The notes under the pieces are model-generated. The model did not search any database, had not been told where the DNA came from, and was given only the letters and a program-made list of their open reading frames with translations. DNA of 64,000 nucleotides from Phyto melanocephala (lineage: Eukaryota > Arthropoda > Insecta > Diptera > Rhinophoridae). Where the stretch lies: positions 145,516,223-145,580,222 of the forward strand of contig OW799233.1 in assembly GCA_941918925.1 (NCBI GenBank), in the 5' to 3' direction. The position numbers and the translations under genes were made by a program. Shown one piece after another: positions 1-10,860 of this stretch (the first letter of the stretch is position 1; each line of letters starts with the position of its first letter).

Positions 1-879
1 CAAAAAAAAAAGGAAAAACAAGTTAATTAGCGTTAAAAAAAAGTATTGCACTACAGCAAAAATACAAGATTTATATATAAATTAAAATAAGTACAACAGT
101 ATGGAAAAGGAAACCAAGAAAATATAAAAAATAAAAGAAATAAAAACGTTAAACAACAACAACACATAAATGTTAAAGTTTTTATATAAAAACCCTTAAG
201 CATAAACGTACCTATAAATCCACCAAAAACAACAGCAACAAAAGATAACGAAAAGTTTTGTTTTCCTTTTTAAATTAAATATAAAATACTTTAAAACAAT
301 GGTTGAGGTTGCATCATTTACAAGTAAAAATGTAAATTCTTATCTGCAATGAATCAACAGCAGCAACCAAACAACCAGCCAAATGAACATCAACTAAAAA
401 CTTGGTTGCAAAGCAGACACCAGCTAAAAACGTAGAAAAAAAACGTAAAAATTAAATGAAAATGAAAAAAAAAATAAGGCATTTGGAAAATTGTTACGCT
501 TCAGAAATTAAATTGTAACATCCGCCAACAGGAAACATTAAAATTGTTCTAGTTTATGTATAAATATAGCTTTTGGTTTTTATGTCATTACACATACATG
601 CCGACACAAAATACATGCATATAAACACACGGGCTTAAATGTGTTTACTATACCAGCTAGATAATAAATTATAGCAACAAAACAACACAAAATAATAAAT
701 AAAAAATAAATGCAAATTGTATAAAACCACTCTCATATACATACATACACATGTTGTTTAACACAACTACACTAATACTTCCCTCCCAATAAAAGTTACC
801 TCAGTAACGAAATACCTTTTAAGCAAATACATAAACAAACAAAAATTGTGTTTAAAACCATTTCGGAAAAAAGCCCATC
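1..879 (+). other. Probable 5' leader/upstream region of the first-exon gene
   Basis: A-rich sequence with many CAACAACA-type words, typical of fly 5' untranslated leaders, precedes the coding exon at 880. A short upstream ORF opens at ATG 299 and closes after about 17 codons. Two pyrimidine-rich stretches ending in AG (near 660 and 803) could be splice acceptors, so the leader may itself be split. A TATA-like TATATAAA lies near 183, but no initiator could be assigned. Transcription start is unknown. Confidence 0.35.
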
Positions 880-1018
880 ATGGAGTTGTTAAAATGTTCA
901 AGTTTAACGCTGAATCTTGTCTACCGATATTGTCTGAGTTTGACAGCACTTTTTATATTTACTGCCCATCTAAATACAACAATGGGTCAAATAGACTGGG
1001 ACGACGATGATGATCCAG
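880..1018 (+). CDS. First coding exon of a secreted or membrane protein (46 codons plus 1 base)
   Basis: ATG at 880 has a good fly context (CCATCATGG). The 46-residue translation starts MELLKCSSL, has a hydrophobic run LSLTALFIFTAHL at about residues 19-31, and then a strongly acidic stretch IDWDDDDDP. This is the pattern of a signal peptide followed by an acidic mature N-terminus. The exon ends at a consensus donor GTAAGT (1019-1024), giving a phase-1 intron, which is common after signal-peptide exons of extracellular proteins. A second in-frame ATG (codon 36) could be an alternative start but would lose the hydrophobic segment. No continuation exon was found in the window. The gene was not recognised. 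Confidence 0.6.
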
Positions 1019-1024
1019 GTAAGT
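1019..1024 (+). other. Splice donor
   Basis: GTAAGT follows coding sequence ...GAT CCA G. It matches the U1 consensus exactly, which is the main reason for ending the exon here rather than reading on to the in-frame stops a few bases later. Confidence 0.65.
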
Positions 1025-1569
1025 TTTAAGTAAAAACAAAATTAATTGCATGTGAAAGCTTATTACTAAGAAATTAATTTACAAAGTAAGAAATGCTAAA
1101 AAAATATACATATAAAGGCTATGACTTTAAAATTTGTGAGACATATTTAAATCTACATGTATGTCAAAATTGTACTTTTACGCTGACTGCTTTGAAGCAG
1201 CAGAGATTTCTGCCAACGACTGAAGTCACATGTTTTTACAGAAGAAAATAGAGCGCACTCTAATTAAAACTTTGTCAGATGTCTCAACACATGTTTTTTT
1301 ACAGAAGTAATGTTTTAAATGTAACACACGACATGTTTGTTTTAGCAGTGGAGAATTTGACAAGTCAGACGTAAAAAACATGCCGTGGTTTAGCTCCTTA
1401 ACAAAGATAATTTTTTAGAATATAATTTTACTTTAAAATAAATTTTTAATTTTTACTGTTTTTTGTAATAATTTGTTTTAAGAAATTCACATATAAAGAA
1501 ACAGTAGCCCAAGCACTCTCATCCAACATAGTTTTACTATACATATATGAATTAAAACGACATGACCAT
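1025..1569 (+). other. Intronic sequence, no gene seen
   Basis: AT-rich noncoding sequence. ACATG-T-run words recur at about 1220-1390 (ACATGTTTTT followed by ACAGAAG), and a similar word occurs at about 23070. This suggests an old unassigned repeat, but no ends or target duplication are visible. Confidence 0.4.
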
Positions 1570-2375
1570 TACAGTTGTGCAGCTCATGAGCAAACGAGTA
1601 AACGAAGTGAACGAAGTGACCCGGTTATTTTTCTGATCGTTTTTCGTTCAGTAGTTTGTTCTTTAATAAATATATATGCATGTATGTGTTTTCTGTGTTA
1701 TGTTCTCTTATTTCAATTTAGTGTCTGTATTTAAGATCTGTGTAGCTCTTGAATGAACGGGTTAAATTGAACAAAGTATTCAGTTATTTTGGTTCAATGG
1801 TGCTCCGTTCAATATTTGTTTTTTCAGGCTTTTTTATGTTAATTTTAGCGTTGTCAACTCGGTGATTTTTGTACTACTCGCTGCTTTTTTATAATTTTTT
1901 GTAAAACAAATGCGCTTATTTCAAAATGGTTAAATTTTTTGGTTTCAGTTGAGTGTTTGTGTAATGATAACAGATAGGCTAAAGTTGGGTTTGTAATAAT
2001 CACAAACTGTATATTTTGCTAAAAAATTCCCAACTTTATAAATGTCAAATTGTAATAGTGGACCTAGTATATCAAGCTAAAATAAAATATACAATATTCT
2101 AGTCAAAAGAACAGTTGTTTATAATTAATTTTCATATTATTTATTTACGAAAAAATGTAATAAACCAGTTAATTAATTAAATTTAATATATAATTTCTTC
2201 AACTCATTTGCATTATTTATATATTTAAAACAAGTTTTTTTTTGCATGAATTCATAAAAAAAATATCATGTTGCCGCACTGTCGTCCAAAAGTTAACTAT
2301 TGAATGAACATGTCAACTTTTACAAATCGAACGAAAATGAGCGATTACTGAAACGAGCGATTTCGGACAGCTCTA
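1570..2375. mobile_element. Possible hAT-like nonautonomous element
   Basis: The left end TACAGTTGTGC and the reverse complement of the right end TAGAGCTGTCC agree at 8 of the first 11 bases. They are flanked by near-identical 8-bp sequences ATGACCAT (1562-1569) and ATGACTAT (2376-2383), as expected for a hAT target duplication with one later mutation. Inside, words such as GAACGAA and AACGAGC recur near both ends in inverted sense. No transposase is seen. The short, diverged ends make this a moderate call only. Confidence 0.4.
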
Positions 2376-3157
2376 ATGACTATTTTATTTATTTTACTAA
2401 ATTTTTAATCGCTCTGGTAAGAACTTTGAGATATAGGTTTTCGAGCTCTTATCTTTAACCTTAGAATACTAAAGTTACTTAATTCGATTTAAAATACCTA
2501 CATTTTGGCACTAAGTTTTTTATGTATCGATAAGCCCTATTCCATACAACAACATATGTCGGTGAGACATGTTTAATTCAATGTTAAAAAAAATTCGGTA
2601 TATGGCAACCAAGCGTCTTGAGTTTTATTTCACATATGCTTTTATAGTATAACAAAACAAAAACTCAAAAATTATTAATTATTCTATTTCTGTAAAGTCA
2701 AAACAAAAAATGCAACATAGACTAACGACATGTGTCTCATAGACACAACTCTCTTAACGAGAAGTTACTGAAGCACTTATTGCTCCCCAAATTTACTAAA
2801 TAAATTACAGCAGCCTATAGTTCAATGTATATAGGAAGTTCTTTAGGAAGAAGCTTCATCAAATGTAACTAATTGTGCAACAAATAGACGCAAAATATGC
2901 TATATGTGATTCTAAACAAATATTTTTAATTAAACAATGCCGTCAGAAATGTTATAAAAACTTTTTTGTCTAAACCATGTGTTTAATAAAATTTTTTCCC
3001 TAAGTTTACCTGATTTTAATTATTAAAAGAATTTGTCTTTAAGTTTTCATCTACATGCCTTAGAGACATGATTTGTAATATTTTATGTCGATATCATTAA
3101 GGTTTATCACAACCATCTTCTATAGTCAGTCATCTGTGTTCCCTTGTTCTATACGGT
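2376..3157 (+). other. Intronic sequence, no gene seen
   Basis: AT-rich noncoding DNA. A weak imperfect inverted pair of GTGAGACATG/CATGTGTCTC words lies near 2570 and 2730. No open reading frame of note. Confidence 0.4.
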
Positions 3158-3229
3158 AGGTTAAGTTAGGATGGAAAGATGGACATTAACAAAGACTTTA
3201 AAATTATACTAACAGTTTTCCTGCTAGAA

Positions 3230-3471
3230 GAGTGCCCCTGTGGACTATTCGGTAAAGGTGAAGTCAGTTGTTCGGGGGTTGCGGGTTCGATTCCCGCCGG
3301 AGACTCTGGAATTGTCTGCTTCTCTTTCTTTTCTATTCTAAATATTTATATTCTTATTCTATTCTTCTCTCTATTAAGGCGTCACAATGGACCGTAATGG
3401 TCTCCGAGTGAAGGTGTGAGGGTAACTTTGCACCAGCCTTACCTACCTACCTACCTACCTACCTACCTACC
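3230..3471 (+). mobile_element. tRNA-derived SINE with (TACC)n tail
   Basis: The element is framed by a perfect 13-bp duplication TTTCCTGCTAGAA (3217-3229 and 3472-3484), the mark of LINE-mediated insertion. Its head has a clear pol III B box GGTTCGATTCC (3284-3294) and an A-box-like TGGACTATTCGG at 3241. The body ends in a conserved module (ACCGTAATGGTCTCCG...GAGGGTAACTTTGCACCAGC) and a tail of about eight TACC units. A related 3' module occurs at 28086-28152, so this is a family. It is inserted in the dead LINE copy. The tRNA species could not be determined. Confidence 0.85.
3440..3471 (+). repeat. (TACC)n microsatellite, SINE tail
   Basis: About eight tandem TACC/CTAC units form the 3' terminus of the SINE, directly abutting its right-hand target duplication. 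Confidence 0.9.
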
Positions 3472-5639
3472 TTTCCTGCTAGAACCATAAACTCTAACTC
3501 ATATATTTAACCTAGGGTAAGGACCCATTCACTTCAATATAACTTCAATATAACAAAGTGTCCAGGTTATTGTTTTCGTGCTTAATACACGATCCACTGT
3601 ATATGCTCTACATGATGTTTTAGTTAAAAGTCCCATGGGAGTTAGTTGAGGTTCTAGCTCCCTACAACCTGCTACTACAGTAGTTAGTCTTCTTAGTATT
3701 GGCATACTCCGTTACATAATTTCCTTCGATTTCTCAATATTTGCGTCAACTTATAGTATTCGTCTGCTTAGCGTTAGCAGTATTTTGCGACTTTCTGGCA
3801 TGTCTTTTCATCGGCCAAACTTTTAGTACTTCTCTGATCCTCTGAAAAGGTTTTACGTTTTCCAAGGTAATGGTAATCAAAAATGAATCCATTTTGTATA
3901 ATTTGCCTACTTTTTTGTTTCCAATTATGCTGCTATGGCCTGGTATCCATAATATTTTCGGACGTTCACAATTCGTTTGCGAGTTTATATAACTCTTGTA
4001 TTACAGGATATTCCGGCGTTCAGATTTGTTGCTTACTATGGTCCCGATAAATGATAACCTACGAATTAAATACGAATCGGAGCTTCGTTCTCAATTGTTA
4101 TAATCTCCGACTCTGCATTATGATCCGGTAGACAAATGATTTATCTTTGTTTAAGTTTATGTCAAAGAAATTCATTCCGTCTATATGAACATCGATTATC
4201 CTAATTACTTAATTCTATTCGTCCTTCTTTAGTATTATGATGATGATGTAGTTGACGCACTCGTATATCATTGAAATTTTATCAGGTTTTACATCTGTGA
4301 TATTTTTTGTAAGATATCAATTATTCTTTATACTTTGTTAACTAGTTTAATTGTGTGTCCTCAGTTATTCAGCGATTGCCATTAACATAGTAGCAGCGAG
4401 GCTGCTTTATATTACGCATGTATCTAAGCCGGCAAAAGTGATAAAATATTTACAATAGCTATTGTTGATATAGTTCCCATGGCTCCGCATTTATATTAAT
4501 TTTCTTCCTCAAACTATTCACCGAACCAGTGTGTCGTCTTTTTTCTGGCTTCTTTTACAAATGATCCAAATCCCACTCAATGTGGTCACTCTAGGCTAGG
4601 CCCCAGTCGAGTAATACTCCCAGATATTTGACTTTTTTATTACTCTTTATTGTCTTATCTCGAAAGGTGGGATAGTTATACGCCAGTATTTTCATTTTGT
4701 CGTAAGTAAACAGATTTCGTCGTTGACGCTAAGCACTTGCTCCTTTGCTCTGTTGTAAGATGAATGCAGAGCCTCTGTTGCTCTCCAACATAAAATATCA
4801 TATTTTTACCCTTCATCAGTACCGCAACATTATCTGGATAACAGACGAGATTCAAATTCTCATTTAATAAAATTCTCTGTACACTGTTTATAGTGATTAC
4901 ATAGAAACGGAAATTAGATACCTCCTTCACGGGATCATCGACATATCTAGTCTTTTGGTATAATTTCTTTTTTCTATTAAATTATCAAGCAGTTTCCTAA
5001 CATATTGCTTATCTACACACGGTTTAACCCTAAATTTTCCAAGGAGTCAGTAAGACTCGAGGTCTTTACATTGTTGAAAGCATCTTCAATGTCTAACAAG
5101 ATGGCCAGGATGTATACAACCAGGACAAACATTTTTTTTAGGTGATAAATATTTTTTTGTAGAGCTGTCTCAGTGGGTCTGCCATTAATATCGGTTTGCT
5201 GCTCGAAATTCATGGCGTCGTCCATTAGTTGCCATTCAACCATCTTATCGACGATCCGCTACAAGGTTTGTATTTGCATTGCTATATGAATAGTGTTATT
5301 TCTAAATTAACACATCGTTTTAATAGAAATAAAAAACTTAAGTAGGCAACATATGTCTTTAATATTAAAATTTAAACTTAATTTAGCATTAAATGTTTAT
5401 GTTATTTATTTTTTATTATACTTAAAAAATTCTTTCATATAATTTTTCATTTATCTTATTTTTCTCAAAAGTCCTTTAAATAAGTTCATTATTTCAATTA
5501 ATTTTTTTTTATAAAAACTAAAAAATTTTGTTTTATGTATACTCAAAAGAGATACACATACCAATACTAAAAAAAATCGATTATATACATTAATAGTATA
5601 TGTGTTAGTCGATTGCACTTATGGTAGGTGTTAATAAGG

Positions 5640-6345
5640 AACAAGGTAGTGGTCTAGTGGCATACTGATATACAGAGCTGTAAATGATTGCAATCGATTT
5701 AATTGCAATCACATGATTTCGCTTTAATGATTGCAAAATTTTTGATTGCATTCAAAATCGTAAATTGATTTCATGATTTCAATTTGAAATCTTGAAATCA
5801 ATATGATAAAAACGATTGAATCAATTTTTCGAAATCAATTTATATATAAATTGATTGCAATCAAAGTTAAATCAGAATCGTTCTTTTCAAATGAAAAATG
5901 GCAATTTTTATTTACAAAGTTTTGTAAAATTGGTAAACATTATTTCTAATTGCAATCAGTTCTTCCGTAGAAAAAAAAAATGCAAGAAATGACTAACAAA
6001 CCTACGTTTTTCATGTCATTTTGGAGACATGATTTCAAGGGAACTTGTTGAAATCACATGATTTCAACAAAAATTTGATTGCAATCGAATTGATTGCAAT
6101 TATATTAATTGCATTCAATGATTTCTAAAAAAAATGATTTCAAAATGATTGCAATCAAAAAATATTGCAATTTTGACAAGATTTCATTTTGAAATCTGAA
6201 ATCATTTAGAAATCAAAGAATGAAATCAGTTTGGTTGAAATCACTTTGATTTCAATGTCAATTGATTGCAGCTTTTTACAGCTCTGCTGATATAGAACGA
6301 AATCAAAAGACCTCTAGTGAAGTCAGGATAGTTCAGCCCGAGCGA
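5640..6345 (+). mobile_element. Possible tRNA-like SINE head split by a MITE
   Basis: A classic A-box TGGTCTAGTGG lies at 5650-5660 and a B-box-like ATAGTTCAGCCC at about 6328-6339. If the 614-bp element at 5673-6286 and one copy of its 8-bp duplication are removed, the two boxes are about 45 bp apart, a workable tRNA-like spacing. There is no acceptor-stem pairing that I can confirm, no tail and no target duplication, so this remains a suggestion. Confidence 0.35.
5673..6286. mobile_element. hAT-type MITE made of GATTGCAATC/GATTTCA words
   Basis: Terminal inverted repeats CAGAGCTGTAAA / TTTACAGCTCTG are flanked by a perfect 8-bp duplication CTGATATA (5665-5672 and 6287-6294), diagnostic of hAT-superfamily insertion. 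The interior carries no ORF. It consists largely of short words such as GATTGCAATC, TGATTTCA and TTGAAATC repeated in both orientations, giving many small self-complementary stretches. Mobilisation would need a transposase from elsewhere. Confidence 0.9.
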
Positions 6346-9300
6346 GTGCTATTGCCACTAAAACGATACATAAATCGACCTGGAAAAGTATTTCCAAAAT
6401 GCCTTCCACAGAGCGAGGTGTGTGTTCACTTTATCATGGAATTTTTGCATTATTATCCGTTCAGGCTTCGTCGCTTATAATAAGTATCAAATAAAAATCG
6501 TCGACATAAACATAGTGAAGTATAAATATTCAAGTAGTTCATGTTTCTGAGGAGTTTAAATGATAGACATTTACTCAGTAATCGTTTGTTTTGAAAATTC
6601 GTTTAAATCAATAATTATTTGCAAGCTACTAAATGTAAATTTTGCTTCTCCCACGTTGTTGTACAATATAAACGCCGAGCTCTGATATCGTACACCTTTA
6701 CTCTTAGAATATTCTCTCTTTATGAAGCAAATTGTGTGGTATCAGGGAAATAGTTGCGACAATAGATAAAATTTATGGTGATAAAATATACAATTGATTT
6801 TTATTACTTCTCTATATGTTTTAGTATTTATTAGTGGCGGTGGAGCCATCAAACAAGAACCTAAGTTTTTGATAACAAAAACGTGAGAAATAAAGATTCA
6901 CTACATATCAATGTTTATACTCTACTATAAACTGAGTTAGTTAACTAATTTTAATTTTTTAAAAACACCTTCTATTGATTTTTGATTAATGCGAAATACC
7001 AAAGGAAAACAGTAACACAGATTTATCATTATTTTCATTGGTTTTTGCTTTAAAATACAAATTTAAGCAGACTTTTTCTTTGTTTATCATCGTCATTTTA
7101 CCTTGCCATATACGTATATACATACATACATATGTATGTATGACCTTACACAACAGATGTGCTTTTTTAGAAAGTTTAATCGCGTTAAATATTAACAAAG
7201 TTTTTTTTATTTATTTACATTATTCAAGGGGAAAACAAATAAAAAATATTCATATTTTTGTCTCCCGGTTATGTAAACAGATGTTGTAATAAAAAAAAAT
7301 ATTAAAAATCTATTTCTATGAGACCATAAAGGATAAAAAGATAAAAGTATCCTACTCTTTTGCAATAAAGACGGGCATAATAAAAAAATAAAAAATTTTT
7401 TATGTGGGCATGTGTTTGTCAAATTTTTATGGCAATTGAGTAAGTTTAAATTTGTTGTTGTTGTTATTGCTGTTGCTGCTCTTCTTACACAATAACCTAC
7501 ACAATCTCAGTCCTTGTGCCAAAAAATAAATTGAGCGTTTTGACACATTTTTCTTAGTTTTATATTTCTTACAGCTTCTGGTTCTACAAAAAAGAAAACA
7601 AAAGTCAAAAGAAAAAAAAACTAAAGAATAACATTAGTATGTGTACACGTTAGTAAAACATACAGATACTGATATGTTCTCTTGGAGTTTTTTTAGCTTA
7701 TTATAAATTGTAGAACAAGCATATGTGCTCATATAAGTATATAATACACATATAAATATTCTTTAAGTGTATTTGTAGGAAATACTAAATACATACTTAT
7801 ACAGAGACTAACACATAAACATATCAACATTGTTTTCTCTTGTTAGCAGTTTTTCTTATTTGTTTAGGTTGTACTTATTTTCTTAAAATCTCTTTACTTC
7901 CTTTTCCCTTCTTAGTATTAGTCTTGAGTGTAATTGTGTTGGTACTATTTCTAGTACTAACAACTACTATTTTCCTACGTTTCTTGTATTTATATTTTAT
8001 AAGCATTGTTATAGTTCAGTAGTTGACAGCAGCAATATAATGTCGAATATATAGTCCATGTACATGTATATGAAATGTGCTGCTGACACCCGTGTGGCAT
8101 AGTAATTTTCTGCAGCTTTTACAATTTTTCTTTCTTGTCTCATTTTTGCTTTGGTTTTCTGTAAATGCACATAAAATCTTACACTCATAAAAAAATGGTT
8201 GTCAAAATAAATGCGAATTATTGTTAGAGTTGACATCTTATCACCTGGGGACTTCATGACCCAAATAAATGCAAAGCAGTAGAAATGGAAAACTGATTTA
8301 TGACAATTCGCCTTTGATAGAAACTTATTATATTTTATATCTGGTAAAACGAATTATGTTCGTTCATTTGAATACTTCGCATGTTTGGTTGAAGTCAACG
8401 ATGGTCGAAAATAGTAAATCAATATTCCAAAAATTGTTTGATTAAAAAAGTTGATTGTTTGAGACAATGATAAACAAATTTTGATCGTGTTTTTTGACAC
8501 GGTCATAGAAAATTTAAAATCAACAAAGTTAGTTTAATGCTTATATGTAAATAAACGTGGTCATGTATCAAAGTATAAAGTATAGCATGACATCTCCAAC
8601 ATCAGGTGATGATTATCTTTTGTGTATCTGGTAAAGAATTGTAGTAAAATATTAATTTTTTCTAACCAACTGTGCTTCTGTATAGCAATCGAATTGAGTT
8701 TTTCCTATGTGAGCATCAAATTTATTTTAAAAGTGTTATAACTTCTAAATGCTTGCCAATGCATATTTATTTGCTGTTCGAAAATTTTTTTGTTTACTTT
8801 TTTTTTTAAATATGAAGCTTGAAATTTGAAATAAATGAGAGAGAGAATTGAAGTTAACTGCTGACTTTCTTAGCTGAAGTTTAAAAAAGGTGGAGAAAGT
8901 ATTATCAGCTTTGGTGCAGATAATACATTGAACTACAAAATTTAAGTGAGAATATTTTATAAACTTATTAAATAATTGTTTTAAAAAGTTTATAAATAAA
9001 TTAAAAAAAAATTATTTAACCTCGTTGTCTCTTTTGTAAAAAAAAATTGTGAAAAAAAATAATTATTATAAACTAGTCAGTGCCCGGGACTACGTCTGAG
9101 AAGTTATCGGCACGAAAGCAAGCCCCTTTATGTTATAATTAAGGTTTTTATCTTTATGTGCAGTAAATTTAATTTAAGTCCGTTTTATAATTTTTCGCAT
9201 GATTAAGTAAAAATATCAAAACATTGAAACATACAAACATTTATCTTTATTATATTCGTGGAATAGAATTAAATGCAAAAATAGAAAAAATGCTTCTATA

Positions 9301-9789
9301 GACGACGTTTGTCTTTTACGTGTATATTTTTTAACACTAAAAAATTTGTACAAACGAATAACTAAATAAAAAAAAGAATACTTTTCGCATAACTTCGCGA
9401 ATTCCCCTTCTTATTGTGATAGCCTATGTATTGCATGCCTACAAGTACACGAAATGTAAAAAGGTACATGCACGTGGGTCTTAATGTCACGAAAATTTTC
9501 AGCACTTGGGTTACATTTTCTTAAATAGTCGTAGTGGCTCCATGCTTTAAGATTTTGATATTAAAAGAAATGTATTTTAGTCAAAAAATGCAAATAAATC
9601 ACATGTGGCCAAAGCCATCTTGACTGTTTATTAAATGATTTCGATAGGAAACTTTTGTTAATTCGAAAACACAATATAACAACTTCTTTACACTTTAAAG
9701 GCGATAATGAATGTTTTCTGAAATTATGACTATTTCCACAATTTTTATAATTTGAGTCAATAAAATATAATTTCACATAAAAATTAATA
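6346..9789 (+). other. Intronic sequence, no gene seen
   Basis: About 3.4 kb of AT-rich DNA with short spurious ORFs, including a T-rich hydrophobic frame at 7840-8022 that has no homology I recognise. A CATA/TATG palindromic microsatellite lies at about 7105-7140. A sequence at 9074-9110 (CTAGTCAGTGCCCGGG) resembles a reversed Helitron 3' end, but no matching 5' end was found. Confidence 0.5.
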
Positions 9790-10860
9790 AGGTTAGATTA
9801 GTTTGAAGAAGAGGGGCACTAAAAGCCCAAACCCATAACAGGTATACACATGTGCGCATTGGCATATTGTGCACTCTATAAGAACGAATAATTTTCCTAA
9901 TGAAATCATAATCCTAATTCCGTACACGTAAATTACCTAGGTAAATTACTAGGTCAAAAACCCAGTTTCTTTAATATAATCTCTTATGGATCTCTTATTT
10001 GAATCTCTCAGACATTTTAAATTCAGCAAAGTATACACTCTATAGTATTCACGCCTAATACCCTCAAGCACAGGGCATTGACGAAGGTAATGTTTCAAAG
10101 TCTGTTTCTCCTCCTCGCATGCCCTATATGTCGTTTCATTCGACAGTCCCATGCGTGCTAGATGAGTTCTAATTTTCGTGTGACCCGTTATCACACCAGT
10201 TAATCTCCTAAGTTTCGGTCAACTTAGTTTCAGAATTTTCTTCGACAGCTCAAGATTTGGGTCACCCTTTGGTATGTTCGTCACTTTAGTAACATTTGCA
10301 TTCTACCATTTCCTGTCGCGTTGCTCCATTGCCCAAACTTTCAGTTCATTTTTTAACTTCTGAAAGGATTTATCATTTTCCAAAGTTATATAATTTAAAA
10401 ATGATGCGATTTTGGATAATTATCGGCTTCTTCGTTTTCGATTATGCCGTGATGAGCTGGAATCCATATTATCCCTATTTTATCTAGACGTTTACAATTC
10501 GCAAGCGAGTTAATCTCAATCTTGTATTGCAGAACATTTCGAGATTCAACCTTTTCAATCATTTATGTTTTTATAGCTGACTGGCTCTCCGTAAAGATAC
10601 GAATTGGAATCATGCCATCAGTTTTCTTCATCTCTTTAATACCTTCCGGTATTGTCACAATCTCAGCCTGGAAAACAGAATTGTGATCTGGTAGATGGAA
10701 GTATTTACTTTTGTTTCGGCTCATGTCATATAAACCTATTCCAGTTTGGTTACTTATCTTTGATCCGTCCGTATAAAGGTCGATACTTTGGGTATTTCTT
10801 ACCCCAATTAATTAAATACTTAGGTAACATATCAATCGCTCACCACTGTGAATAAGTTAA
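9790..10860 (-). pseudogene. Dead non-LTR retrotransposon, RNase H and C-terminal part
   Basis: Minus-strand reading from about 10790 gives YTDGSK near the start, then LPDHNSVFQAEI and FTESQSAIK, the active-site surroundings of an RNase H domain. The frame at 10194-9949 reads ITGHTKIRTHLARMGLS, then CEEEKQTLKHYLRQCPVLEG, the cysteine-containing C-terminal tail typical of LINEs with RNase H. A stop follows and the 3' untranslated part ends near 9790 (GGTTAGATTAG). Frameshifts lie between the islands. Same family as the copies at 3158 and 35252. Confidence 0.75.

Larger units (their letters stand above)
3158..5270 (-). pseudogene. Dead non-LTR retrotransposon (RT plus RNase H), interrupted by a SINE
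   Basis: On the minus strand the segment at 5243-5013 reads ILAILLDIEDAFNNV, the reverse-transcriptase motif A of LOA/R1/I-type LINEs. The segment 4930-4676 reads LVCYPDNVAVLMKGK, where the catalytic YADD box has become YPDN. Further on, LPDHNAESEI (near 4130) resembles the RNase H segment (LPDHN..FQAEI) better preserved in the copy at 9.8-10.9 kb. Many stops and frameshifts separate these islands. The 3' end is taken near 3158, where GGTTAAGTTAGG resembles the 3' ends of the other copies. It is a relic with no coding capacity; the exact clade is uncertain. Confidence 0.7.

Noticed and set aside
2540..2760. MITE suggested by GTGAGACATG / CATGTGTCTC
   Set aside because: The inverted match is short and broken, and no target duplication flanks it.
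7840..8022. Hydrophobic 60-codon frame as a small membrane protein
   Set aside because: It is a by-product of a T-rich stretch. No conserved motif or supporting signals.
9074..9500. Reversed Helitron ending at CTAGTCAGTGCCCGGG
   Set aside because: The CTAG tip and GC-rich word are suggestive, but no clean hairpin and no TC 5' end could be found, so no element is called.
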